This document shows, in pieces, positions 53,282 to 61,336 of a DNA stretch of 64,000 nucleotides. Source of the DNA: Paraburkholderia polaris (GTDB lineage: Bacteria; Pseudomonadota; Gammaproteobacteria; Burkholderiales; Burkholderiaceae). Below the pieces are notes generated by a model. It saw nothing but the letters and a program-made list of their open reading frames with translations, did not search any database and was not told the DNA's origin. The stretch spans positions 62,001 to 126,000 of the forward strand of contig NZ_JABBGJ010000005.1 in assembly GCF_012927345.1 (NCBI RefSeq). The letters run 5' to 3'. The translations under genes were made by a program, and so were the position numbers. Every line of letters starts with the position of its first letter. Position 1 is the first letter of the stretch.

Positions 53282-54928
53282 TTATTTCTTCAGCCAGATG
53301 TCGTAGGGGTTCTCGGGCATCTGCGCGAACGAGCGGAAACGGATGCCCTGCACGGCCTTTGCGGCGGCGATCTGATCTTCCGGCTCGTACAGCGGGACCG
53401 CGTACGCCTGCTGGTTGATCGCGAAGCGCTGCAGCTCGCCATACAGCTTCTTGCGTTCCGCGACGTTCTGCGTCTGCGCGGCCGCCTGTAGCCAACGGCT
53501 CAACTCGGGCGCCGTCGCGCGGCTGTAGTTCAGCGCACCGCCGTGATCGATCGGCAGGTAGTGGCCTTCGATGTCGATCCCGTCAGGCGGCGTGTTCGAG
53601 TTCGCGATCGCCCCGTACTTGCCGCTCTTGCGGCTGTCGACGTACGTGCCGTCATCGACGTACTGGATCTTCAGATCCACGCCGAGCCGCTGTCGCGCCT
53701 GCGCCTGCAGCGCCTGCAACAGCACGTCCCGCTGGTCGCGCACTGTCGCCTGCGCCTGGATCACGGTAATCGTCAGCCGTTCGCCTTGCCTGGTCCGGAA
53801 GCCGCCCGAATCGCGCGCGCTCCAGCCGGCTTCGTCGAGCAGCGCGTTCGCGCGCTTTGGATCGTTGCCGTAAGTGCGCTCGACGCTGCTGTCGTACAGC
53901 GGATCGATCGGCGACGTGATCCCCCATGCGCGGGTGCGTTCGCCGCGGTAGATCGACTGGATGATGCCCGTCACGTCGAGCCCTTCAAGCAGCGCGCGGC
54001 GCACCGCCGCGTCCTGCGTCGGGCCGTACGTGACATTCAGGAACAGCGAGTACGGCGTGCCGGTGTTCAGCGCGTGCTGGTAGCTGAGGTCCGGATTCTT
54101 GCGGATCAGCGCGGCGTCGTTGCCCGACACGCCCTCGATCACGTCGACCTGTCCGGACAGCAGCGCGCCGGTGCGCACCGACGATTCCGGCAGGAACCGG
54201 TAGACGACGCCATCCAGGTACGCGGGACCCTGGTGGCCTGCCGTCGACGGCGCCCAGCGATAGTCAGGATTCTTGACGAATTCGATCTCCTGGCCTTTCA
54301 CATACTTACGCAGGATGAACGGTCCGGTGCCGGCGATCTCCGGGCCGCCCGACTTCAGGCTCGGCCGGTCGAACGCATTGGGCGACAGCAACGGCAGGCG
54401 CCCGGCGAATGTGAGAAACGGCGAGTACGGGGCGTCGAGCGTGATCTCGACGGTACGCGCGTCCGGTGTTTTCACGCCGCTGACGTGCGAGATCAGGCGC
54501 GACAGGTTGCTGCCAGCCGAGTATGCGAGGTTCTGCGCATTGAGAAAGTTGCGTGCGACGGCCTGCGCATCGAACGGCGCGCCGTCGGTGAACTTGACGC
54601 CGTCGCGCAGCGTGAACGTGTACGTCTTGCCGTCGGCGGACACCTTGTAGCCGGTGGCGAGCCACGGCACGAAGCTGCCGTCGGGCTTCTGGGCGAGCAG
54701 GCTCTCGTACGCGTTACGCAGCAGCAGCTCGACCTTGTCCTGGCCGTTCAGTTGGGGATTGAGCGTGCGCGGCTCGGTTTCGACGCCCCAGGTTAGCGTG
54801 CCGCCGGATAGCGGCGTGCCTTGCGCGAACGTCAGGTGTGGCAGCGCGAGCGCGAGCAGGATGGCGGCCGATGCGGCGCGTCGCGATGCTCGGTGGGCGG
54901 ACTGCAGCGCCGGAAACGGAAATGTCAT
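53282..54928 (-). CDS. ABC transporter substrate-binding protein (family 5, dipeptide-type)
   Basis: The 548-residue protein has a signal peptide (AILLALALPHLTFAQ), then GGTLTWGVETEPRTLNPQLN, KTYTFTLRDGVKFTDGAPFD and the C-terminal PLYEPEDQIAA, SFAQMPENPYDIWLKK. It is a close tandem paralogue of the frameshifted gene three bases downstream, sharing long stretches such as SSVRTGALLSGQVDVIEG. It binds solute in the periplasm and delivers it to the DppB/C-like channel. Such proteins bind peptides, nickel, glutathione or sulfur compounds, and the ligand here is unknown. Confidence 0.94.
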   Translation of the reverse strand: MTFPFPALQSAHRASRRAASAAILLALALPHLTFAQGTPLSGGTLTWGVETEPRTLNPQLNGQDKVELLLRNAYESLLAQKPDGSFVPWLATGYKVSADGKTYTFTLRDGVKFTDGAPFDAQAVARNFLNAQNLAYSAGSNLSRLISHVSGVKTPDARTVEITLDAPYSPFLTFAGRLPLLSPNAFDRPSLKSGGPEIAGTGPFILRKYVKGQEIEFVKNPDYRWAPSTAGHQGPAYLDGVVYRFLPESSVRTGALLSGQVDVIEGVSGNDAALIRKNPDLSYQHALNTGTPYSLFLNVTYGPTQDAAVRRALLEGLDVTGIIQSIYRGERTRAWGITSPIDPLYDSSVERTYGNDPKRANALLDEAGWSARDSGGFRTRQGERLTITVIQAQATVRDQRDVLLQALQAQARQRLGVDLKIQYVDDGTYVDSRKSGKYGAIANSNTPPDGIDIEGHYLPIDHGGALNYSRATAPELSRWLQAAAQTQNVAERKKLYGELQRFAINQQAYAVPLYEPEDQIAAAKAVQGIRFRSFAQMPENPYDIWLKK

Positions 54929-55027
54929 GGATCGAATGCCTTCAGGAGAGGAGCAGGGAATGAAAAGCGGTGTCGCGCCGCGTGCCCGGAATGACGCGGT
55001 CCCGTGGACGCCGGCGGGTGTTGTGGC

Positions 55028-55567
55028 TTATGCCGCCAGCGTGTCCCGGTAGAGTTCTGGAAGCAGAATCTTGCGCAACCAGACGAGCGGCGTGCCGAGT
55101 GCATTCGTCGAGCGATGGAACGCCACGTATCCGTGCCGTTCGTAGTACGGCTTTAGCCACGGGTGCTCGACGGCCGTCGCGAGATAGGTTGCCGGCGCTT
55201 TGACCTGTTTCTTCAGGAACGTCTCCTCGACGTGTTCGAGCAGCGTGTTGCCGAGCCCCTGCCGCTTGTAATCTGGGGCAACCGCAAACCAGTGGATGAA
55301 CGGATGCGGCGTCAGATGCCGGTCTTCCGGTGTCCATGGGAAACGGACTGTCAGCGTCGCGGCAAGCGCCTTGCCACCGCTCGCCGCCGACTCGCGTTCG
55401 AGCACGAATGTGGTGTGGCTCGCGACCGTGTGCTGAACCCGTTCGATCGGCGAGCGTGTGATCGTGAAGTGAACGCCCTCACGAGCGAGCGGCGCATAGG
55501 CTTGTTGAAGCAGATCGTACAGAGCCGGGACATCGTCTTCACCGGCGATGCGAATGGTGTCGGTCAT
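55028..55567 (-). CDS. GNAT family N-acetyltransferase
   Basis: The 179-residue protein shows the GNAT fold: IRIAGEDDVPALYDLLQQAY at the N-terminus, and the acetyl-CoA pyrophosphate loop VAPDYKRQGLGNTLLEHVEE (Q/RxxGxG/A type), then YERHGYVAFHRS near the end. Its start overlaps the stop of the monooxygenase remnant by 4 bp. GNAT genes are common in organosulfur clusters; the acceptor cannot be inferred. Confidence 0.88.
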   Translation of the reverse strand: MTDTIRIAGEDDVPALYDLLQQAYAPLAREGVHFTITRSPIERVQHTVASHTTFVLERESAASGGKALAATLTVRFPWTPEDRHLTPHPFIHWFAVAPDYKRQGLGNTLLEHVEETFLKKQVKAPATYLATAVEHPWLKPYYERHGYVAFHRSTNALGTPLVWLRKILLPELYRDTLAA

Positions 55568-56186
55568 TTTTCTGCCACAGCTAGGGAATGATGGGCGCGG
55601 GCCACGTTTGCGTCCGTCGCGGTGTGCGTGTCGTCGCGGCCGCCAGCGAGCAGGCGGAGCGACGCGATGCGCGGCGCGGCCTCGGTGATCGGCGTATCGA
55701 CGATGAACTCGGCCACGCCGTAGCGGCGCTGCAGCTCACCGAGTTCGCGCAGCGCATCGTCGCGTGTGCCGTGGACGATATGGGTCTCGCGTTCTTCGAT
55801 CCGATGCGCGCCACCACCCGACTGGCGAACAAATGCGTCGGCCTGTTCGAGGCTGCCGACGTTGACGGCCTGAGCATCCCCGACCTGCACGCGAAAGCGC
55901 CGGAAACCGTCGGCGAGCCGTGCAGCTTCGGTACGCGTGTCTGCGACGACGACCGAAATCGCGAGTAGCGGCACGCGTCCGCCGGACGTGGACCGGTAGC
56001 GATCGAACGCGCGCTCGATGTCCGCAGGCGCCGCATTGATGTGCGCCGCGTAGATGAAGTCCCAGCCAAGCTGTGCCGCGCGTCGGCCGCGCTTTCGCCA
56101 AACGCGATTGGACTCTTGTCGAGTACGCTCAACCTGAAAGCCGGCTTCGCAGCGACGTGATCGGGCTGGCTGGCTTGATATGTCAT
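55564..56186 (-). pseudogene. LLM-class monooxygenase (MsnO8-like) with a large internal deletion
   Basis: ATG 56186 begins MTYQASQPDH and soon gives FRLSVLDKSPIAFGESAADA, the typical N-terminus of MsnO8-type luciferase-like monooxygenases. At about 56075-56090 the sequence jumps to QLGWDFIYAAHINAAP in another frame, which is C-terminal-half sequence. It continues (VRQSGGGAHRIEERETHIVH, then FIVDTPI) to the stop at 55564. Around 150-180 codons holding the active-site core are missing. The remaining start and end are well preserved, so the deletion is probably recent. Confidence 0.8.
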
Positions 56187-56370
56187 TGCATGGGAATCGA
56201 ATATGGGGCAGATAAATCGAAATCGGCGATTCGATTCGGTATCCGACATTATTTTTCGTGACATATCGGGCGGTCAAACAATCAAGAAGAATATGGAAAG
56301 CCGAAAATATTTGTTCCGGATGGCGGGGTGGGTTGCGGTATGGTTATCGAGTCAACAAGGAATCCTTATG

Positions 56371-56469
56371 CATGAGAGAAAAGAGCCGCGGCCCGCACGT
56401 GATGGTGCCCGTATCGTGATGTCGAAGTTTGCGGCGCAGTGCCGCTTGAACGGCTGGACCGCAGCATGA
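56371..56469 (+). CDS. Possible short leader ORF coupled to the monooxygenase gene
   Basis: A 32-codon frame opens at ATG 56371 behind AAGGA with good spacing. It ends at TGA 56467-56469, overlapping ATG 56466 of the next gene (ATGA). Its end, MSKFAAQCRLNGWTAA, could also be the displaced true N-terminus of that monooxygenase, separated by a frameshift. I cannot decide between a coupled leader peptide and a frameshift. Confidence 0.35.
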   Translation, partial: HERKEPRPARDGARIVMSKFAAQCRLNGWTAA

Positions 56470-57845
56470 GCGTCGCGCGCAGGCGGTTGAAGACGCTGGT
56501 CGGCGCGGGCAACGTGCTGTACGCGAGCGGCGACGCGGACGCCGCAACGGGCATTCGACGCGCGGCGGCGTTAGCGCGCACCGCGGAGGCGGAAAAGATC
56601 ACGGGCCTTTTCACGGCAGACCTGCTGCAGGCCGACCCGGCTGGACTGGCGGGCGGCACCGGTAGCCAGGAGCCGATCGTCGCGCTTGCCGCGCTAAGCC
56701 AGGCGACGTCACATATCGGGCTCGTCGCGACCGTGTCGACCACTTACCATCATCCCTACAACATTGCGCGGCTGATCGGCACACTCGATCATGTGAGCGG
56801 CGGCCGTGCCGCGTGGAACGCGGTCACGTCGTCGGTCGGCGAGGAGAATTTCGGTGACGGCACACTGCCCGATCCGGAGCGCCGCTATGCGCGCGCGACG
56901 GAGTTCGTTGAGATCGTCAATGCGCTGCTCGACGCGAACGATCCGGCGGCCTCGCGGCGCACGGCGTCGGGCTCCGTATCGGTCGATCCGCGCAAGCTCG
57001 GCACGATCGACTATCGCGGCGAGCATTTCCAGGTGCAGGGGCCGCTCAACGTGCCACCGCCGCCGCAAAAGCGGCCGGTGCTGTTCCAGGCTGGGCAGTC
57101 GGCGAGCGGCGTGACGCTCGGCGCGCGCTATGCGGAAGTCGTCTACACGTCGCAGCCGACGCTCGACGAGGCGCGCGCGTTTGTGACCGAGTTGCATCGG
57201 CAGGCGGTCGACTTCGGTCGTGCGAACCGATTGCCGTTCGTGATGAATTCGTTTCACTCGGTGATTGGCGAGTCCGATGCGGATGTTGCGCGGCGGCTGC
57301 GTGACAAGCACGAGCGGATCGACTACGAGCAGGGAAGGCTGAAGCTCGCCGACATGCTTGGCGGCGGGATCGACCTGACCGAGCTGGCGCTTGACCGTCC
57401 GTTGCCCGAGTCGCTGCTGCCGGCGGTCGACAGCGTGAACCGGCGGCGCGGGCGCGTCGCGATCTTCCGCGGTTACGCGTTGCAAGGGCTCACGTTGCGC
57501 GAGCTGATCATCCGCGCGCAGGACACCGGGCACTGGTCCGTCGCCGGCACGCCGGAGCAGCTCGCCGACGCGATCGAAGAACGGTATCGCGCGGGGCTGG
57601 TCGATATCGTGTCGCTGCATGGGCTCGGTCAGCCGGACCAGGAAGACCTGCTGCTGAACGGGCTGCTACCGGAACTCCGCCGACGCAACCTGATCGACAC
57701 GGACTATCGCGGCGGCGATCTGAGGTCGAATCTCGAACTCCCGCCGTTGCAGACTTTCACAACCGAAGACGGGCGGCAGCCTGGCGGCGCACCTGAGCAG
57801 GAGTGGGCGGCTGATTTCACGCTGCCGCTCGACGTTTCCGTATGA
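56466..57845 (+). CDS. NtaA/SnaA/DszA-family FMN-dependent monooxygenase (second), N-terminus doubtful
   Basis: From ATG 56466 the protein is 459 residues. The class features are clear: ARTAEAEKITGLFTADLLQA, LVATVSTTYHHPYNIARLIG, DHVSGGRAAWNAVTSSVGEE and [14 protein letters not shown]. The expected first strand with its GHH/WRHP-type motif is absent; instead the first 25 residues look unrelated, and a better-looking start lies in another frame at 56371. The enzyme may have a damaged N-terminus. It is divergent from the GNAT/ABC transporter run and would act on an organosulfur or amino-polycarboxylate compound. Confidence 0.8.
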   Translation: MSVARRRLKTLVGAGNVLYASGDADAATGIRRAAALARTAEAEKITGLFTADLLQADPAGLAGGTGSQEPIVALAALSQATSHIGLVATVSTTYHHPYNIARLIGTLDHVSGGRAAWNAVTSSVGEENFGDGTLPDPERRYARATEFVEIVNALLDANDPAASRRTASGSVSVDPRKLGTIDYRGEHFQVQGPLNVPPPPQKRPVLFQAGQSASGVTLGARYAEVVYTSQPTLDEARAFVTELHRQAVDFGRANRLPFVMNSFHSVIGESDADVARRLRDKHERIDYEQGRLKLADMLGGGIDLTELALDRPLPESLLPAVDSVNRRRGRVAIFRGYALQGLTLRELIIRAQDTGHWSVAGTPEQLADAIEERYRAGLVDIVSLHGLGQPDQEDLLLNGLLPELRRRNLIDTDYRGGDLRSNLELPPLQTFTTEDGRQPGGAPEQEWAADFTLPLDVSV

Positions 57846-58241
57846 GCGCGTGACGGCCAACAACGGCTGATGCAAATCACAGGGTGACGAGCCGTCTTCG
57901 TGCGATACGCCAGTAGCACCGCAGTAATCACGAAGATCAGCCCGTCGTTCAACGTTGCTTTGCCGCCTATCCGTCTATCGGGCGCCATGGACACATGTCT
58001 TTTCATCCCTCGCGGATTTCATACAAGAAAAAATCGGTTCCTTCGAACTCACGGGTCGACTAGGCTCTGTGATTGATTCAGCCGGATCCCAATCAGACCG
58101 ATACGCAGTACCGAATGTCCGGTTTGGATCCACGCCGCGCGCGTTGAGTCCACCATCCGATCGATCGGAGAAAAGTTGGGCCCACTGCGCGTCAACGGCT
58201 AATTACAGCTCACGCCATTTCAATCTGATCAAGGAAAATGC
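57846..58241. other. Leader region of ahpC
   Basis: The 396 bp contain no recognisable gene. AAGGAAAATGC precedes the ahpC start codon. I saw no convincing OxyR site. Confidence 0.4.
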
Positions 58242-58805
58242 ATGTCTCTCATCAACACACAGGTCAAACCATTCGAAGCAACGGCATACCATGGCGGCAA
58301 GTTTGTGCCGGTCAGCGACGAGAACTTCAAGGGCAAATGGTCGGTGGTGGTGTTCTATCCGGCTGACTTCACATTCGTGTGCCCGACCGAACTGGGTGAC
58401 CTCGCCGATCACTATGCCGAGTTCCAGAAGCTTGGCGTCGAGATTTATGGCGTGTCCACAGATACTCATTTCACACATAAAGCCTGGCACGATACGTCGG
58501 ACACGATCGCGAAGGTGCAGTACCCGCTCGTCGCTGACCCGACAGCGACGCTTGCCCGTCACTTCGACGTGTTGATTGAGGAAGAGGGATTGGCTTTGCG
58601 CGGTACCTTTGTGATCAACCCCGAAGGCCAGATCAAACTTTACGAAGTGCATGACAACGGTATCGGCCGCGATGCGAAGGAACTGCTTCGCAAGGTGCAG
58701 GCCGCTCAGTACGTTGCGTCACATCCCGGCGAAGTCTGCCCGGCGAAGTGGACACCCGGTGCTGAAACGCTGACGCCGTCGCTCGACCTGGTGGGCAAAA
58801 TCTGA
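58242..58805 (+). CDS. ahpC: Alkyl hydroperoxide reductase subunit C (typical 2-Cys peroxiredoxin)
   Basis: The 187-residue peroxiredoxin has [18 protein letters not shown] with peroxidatic Cys47, [29 protein letters not shown] and the resolving Cys in [13 protein letters not shown]. Length and motifs match AhpC. It reduces H2O2, organic peroxides and peroxynitrite in the cytoplasm, usually re-reduced by AhpF or AhpD; neither gene is adjacent. A terminator-like hairpin follows at 58927-58957. The location just before the encapsulin/cysteine desulfurase pair may reflect a shared sulfur or redox stress theme. Confidence 0.95.
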   Translation: MSLINTQVKPFEATAYHGGKFVPVSDENFKGKWSVVVFYPADFTFVCPTELGDLADHYAEFQKLGVEIYGVSTDTHFTHKAWHDTSDTIAKVQYPLVADPTATLARHFDVLIEEEGLALRGTFVINPEGQIKLYEVHDNGIGRDAKELLRKVQAAQYVASHPGEVCPAKWTPGAETLTPSLDLVGKI

Positions 58806-58926
58806 TTGCTTCATCATTCGAGGTTTGTGCCTCAGCAGGCATTCGGCGTTTTATTCCGTCGGGTCTGCTGAGGGCCGCAAGGGCGGCACTCAAAGGCGCG
58901 CTTGACGGTGACCTGGAACAACCGAT

Positions 58927-58957
58927 CCCGGCGCGCGGTGCCTAACCGTGCGCCGGG
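58927..58957. terminator. Bidirectional terminator-like hairpin between ahpC and the phasin gene
   Basis: CCCGGCGC (58927-58934) pairs with GCGCCGGG (58950-58957) around a 15-base loop between the convergent genes. TTGTTT follows on the plus side. Confidence 0.5.
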
Positions 58958-58967
58958 CATTGTTTCG

Positions 58968-59540
58968 TCAGGCGGCCTTCGCGGTGGCTCGCGACGCGTG
59001 TGCAGCGTTGTCTTTGGTCGCTTTCGACGCAGCGGCAGTCGCTGCGTCGAAATTGCTTTCCGCAATTTCGACTACCTGCTGGGTGGCCTTGTTAGCGGTG
59101 TCGTAAGCGGTAAAGGCGGCGGTGATTGTCGACTTCAGCAGGGCCACTGCGCTTTCCGAACCAGCCGGCGCGTTCTTTGCCAGACTATCGAGAAAGGTTT
59201 GCGCGTTCCGGCTGTATTCGGCAAATTGCGTTTCGGCAAACTTAACGAATTCCGCATGAGTTGCCGTGAGGATCTCATAGGCGTGACGGCTGTATGCCCG
59301 GGTCTTTTCGGCGGTCGGCTGCGTCAGCGAGTTCTGAAGCTTGAGCAGATCCTGCGGGTCTCTGCCGGACAGCGCTTGCTCGGTGGTTTCCTGAGTTTCG
59401 GCAATTATCGACTTAGCGGCTTGCAGGTTGAGTGCGGTCAGCTTTTCGACACCATCGAACACCTTATTTGCCAGGCCGAAGAACGCGTCGACATGGTTTT
59501 TTTGTGCTGCGGCAAACTGTTCCTGAGAAAACTGGGTCAT
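58968..59540 (-). CDS. phaP: Phasin family protein (PHA granule-associated)
   Basis: The 190-residue protein is rich in Ala, Glu, Gln and Thr with heptad-like amphipathic helices: FSQEQFAAAQKNHVDAFFGL, ALNLQAAKSIIAETQETTEQ and a low-complexity Ala/Lys tail. These match the Phasin_2 family of betaproteobacteria, which coat polyhydroxyalkanoate granules and limit their coalescence. ATG 59540 has GGAG seven bases upstream, whereas an upstream in-frame start would add 15 residues. It is convergent with ahpC. Phasins occur in several copies per genome, so the suffix is not assigned. Confidence 0.92.
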   Translation of the reverse strand: MTQFSQEQFAAAQKNHVDAFFGLANKVFDGVEKLTALNLQAAKSIIAETQETTEQALSGRDPQDLLKLQNSLTQPTAEKTRAYSRHAYEILTATHAEFVKFAETQFAEYSRNAQTFLDSLAKNAPAGSESAVALLKSTITAAFTAYDTANKATQQVVEIAESNFDAATAAASKATKDNAAHASRATAKAA

Positions 59541-59879
59541 CTCTATGCTCCGGGGTAGACGTGCATTGGCGGCGACTTCGAACACATGGTGCGAACGTGA
59601 TGCGTCGCAACATGAAGCCCATTCTTGGTGCCGCGAGTAGGGAAGTCAAATGACTTATTCGTGATAGCAAATATGCCCCACGCACCTGGCTCGAGCGCGG
59701 CGGTGGCCATCAACGCAACTCGAAACCCAGCACGGTCAACGCATCGCGCAAGCGATCATATCCAACGACCAGCAGATCCAGATTTGCATTTGCCAAATGC
59801 TTATTTCTCCTGCCTCGGTAAGCCGACTAACCTCGACTCGTTGCTTTTAGCTGTGTCATGTATCGGAGGTCAATCGGCA
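59541..59879. other. Intergenic region with a possible small decayed ORF
   Basis: Besides promoters, a minus-strand frame at 59710-59796 reads LANANLDLLVVGYDRLRDAL, eight more residues and a stop, with AGGAG ten bases before a TTG start. It has good amino-acid character but is only 28 codons long. I recognise no family and cannot tell a small protein from a gene end. Confidence 0.3.
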
Positions 59880-60095
59880 ATGCATTACAAAGGTTATGAA
59901 GTCTCACCGGCAGCGCAAGCGTTAACCGGCGGACTGTTCGCAGCCAATCTTGTCATTCAGGACGAGGTGTCGCTGTTGAAGCCGGCTTTCGTATTCGACG
60001 CACTCGACTACTTCTTCGAGTCGGAACTTGCCCTGGCCTATGCGGCTCGCTGGGCGCGCATGTGGATCGATAACAGGCCGTTGCGGCGTGCTTGA
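59880..60095 (+). CDS. Small conserved-looking hypothetical protein (71 residues)
   Basis: The protein begins MHYKGYEVSPAAQALTGGLF and continues AANLVIQDEVSLLKPAFVF, DALDYFFESELALAYAARW, ending IDNRPLRRA. A strong ribosome site, GGAGGT, is nine bases upstream of the ATG. The opening (MxYKxYxVxPxAxxLxxGxFxAN) resembles the CV_2116-type small proteins common in Burkholderia and relatives, whose function is unknown. There is no signal peptide or membrane segment. It sits between the phasin and the FadL remnant. Confidence 0.7.
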   Translation: MHYKGYEVSPAAQALTGGLFAANLVIQDEVSLLKPAFVFDALDYFFESELALAYAARWARMWIDNRPLRRA

Positions 60096-60120
60096 ACTAC
60101 CTTGGCATAGTTAGTTTGCC

Positions 60121-60300
60121 GGGCGCGAGACCTTCCTGAATGTGCTTGCGCGGGGTGGGGTGCAGGACCAGGCGACCATCGGCGCGACCTGGAAGACGGC
60201 CAGCCATCACTCATTCAGCTTCTTCTACGGACATGCCTTCGGGAAGACGCTGCAAGGCGACAATTCCATTCCAGCCTCCTTCGGCGGCGGTAACCGACGT
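60121..60300 (+). pseudogene. C-terminal remnant of a FadL/TodX-type outer-membrane protein
   Basis: The frame gives ETFLNVLARGGVQDQATIGA, then TWKTASHHSFSFFYGHAFGK and the telltale NSIPASFGGGN. FadL family proteins end with VQDH.T.G.TW...GS.SIPP.FGGGEAD, about 30 residues before the final strand. The frame then runs into unrelated sequence, and no start, signal peptide or barrel is present upstream. It is a scar left when a FadL-type transporter gene was lost upstream of the encapsulin operon. Confidence 0.7.
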
Positions 60301-60310
60301 TATCGAAGAC

Positions 60311-60339
60311 TTGCAACTGCCATAAAGTCGCAGTATCTT
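60311..60339 (+). promoter_or_regulatory. Possible sigma-70 promoter of the encapsulin operon
   Basis: TTGCAA (60311-60316) and TATCTT (60334-60339) are separated by 17 bases, about 70 bp before the encapsulin start codon. Each hexamer matches consensus at four of six positions, so this is a modest candidate only. Confidence 0.35.
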
Positions 60340-60409
60340 GAACGCGCTCCGTAAATTCCTTTTGCTTATAAGCAGTCCCGTATTTCTCTCATGAAAAAGG
60401 GGTATTGCA

Positions 60410-61336
60410 ATGGCAACAGCAGGCCACAGCGCGCTCGGCGACCAGGCAGCAAGACAGTTAGCGAACGCCACCAAAACCGTCCCGCAACTCGCAACGATTA
60501 CCCCTCGCTGGCTCACGCATCTGTTGCAGTGGGTGCCCGTCGAGGCAGGTATCTACCGTCTGAACCAGGTGAAGAATCCGGAGGCCGTGATCGCGGCTTG
60601 CACCGCGCGCGAAGACGAAAGCCAGTTGCCGACTACCTATGTGCCTTACGAAGAAGAGCCGCGCGAATATTTCCTGAACGCGGTGAGCACAGTTGTCGAG
60701 GTGCACACGCGCATCTCCGATCTTTACAGCAGCCCGCACGACCAGATCAAGGAGCAACTGCGCCTGACGATCGAAACGATCAAGGAGTTGCAGGAGAGCC
60801 AGTTGATCAACAACCCGGATTACGGCTTGCTGGCGAACGTCGCGGATGAGCAGCGCCAGGTGCCGCTCACCGGGGCGCCGACCCCGGATGACCTCGACGA
60901 GCTGTTGACCAAGGTCTGGAAGGAACCGGCGTTTTTCCTGACGCATCCATGGGCGATCGCGGCGTTCGGCCGCGAGTGCACGCGCCGTGGCGTGCCACCT
61001 CCAACCGTCAGCCTGTTCGGTTCGCAATTCATCACGTGGCGCGGCATTCCGCTGATTCCGTCAGACAAGGTGGCGATCGAAGATGGCAAGACCAAAATCC
61101 TGCTGCTGCGGGTGGGCGACAAACGCCAGGGTGTAGTCGGTCTCTATCAGCCGGGCGTGGCAGGCGAGCAGGGGCCCGGATTATCGGTGCGTTTCATGGG
61201 AATCAACAACCAGGCGATTGCTTCGTACCTGGTGTCGCTGTACTGCTCGCTCGCCGTGCACACACCGGACGCGCTGGCAGTCCTCGAGGACGTTGAGATT
61301 GGCAAGTACCATGACTATGCCGATAAATACCTCTAG
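60410..61336 (+). CDS. Family 2A encapsulin shell protein (SrpI-like, HK97 fold)
   Basis: The 308-residue protein has the Family 2A encapsulin pattern. An N-terminal arm (ATKTVPQLATITPRWLTHLL) leads to WVPVEAGIYRLNQVKN and the E-loop region with EEPREYFLNAVSTVVEVHTR. A-domain segments are AFGRECTRRGVPPPTVSLFG, SQFITWRGIPLIPSDK and LLRVGDKRQGVVGLYQPG. It ends with the conserved MGINNQAIASYLVSLY and DVEIGKYHDYADKYL. Known members (cyanobacterial SrpI) assemble into T=1 shells that enclose a cysteine desulfurase, the very gene that overlaps its 3' end here. AAGGGG precedes the ATG. Neighbouring organosulfur genes fit a sulfur role. Confidence 0.93.
   Translation: MATAGHSALGDQAARQLANATKTVPQLATITPRWLTHLLQWVPVEAGIYRLNQVKNPEAVIAACTAREDESQLPTTYVPYEEEPREYFLNAVSTVVEVHTRISDLYSSPHDQIKEQLRLTIETIKELQESQLINNPDYGLLANVADEQRQVPLTGAPTPDDLDELLTKVWKEPAFFLTHPWAIAAFGRECTRRGVPPPTVSLFGSQFITWRGIPLIPSDKVAIEDGKTKILLLRVGDKRQGVVGLYQPGVAGEQGPGLSVRFMGINNQAIASYLVSLYCSLAVHTPDALAVLEDVEIGKYHDYADKYL

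Noticed and set aside
53543..54796. Long plus-strand frame opposite the binding protein
   Set aside because: It is a shadow of a complete secreted binding protein.
61218..61310. Upstream extension of the cysteine desulfurase frame
   Set aside because: It overlaps the encapsulin gene by a further 93 bp in another frame and has shadow composition (Arg/Cys-rich).
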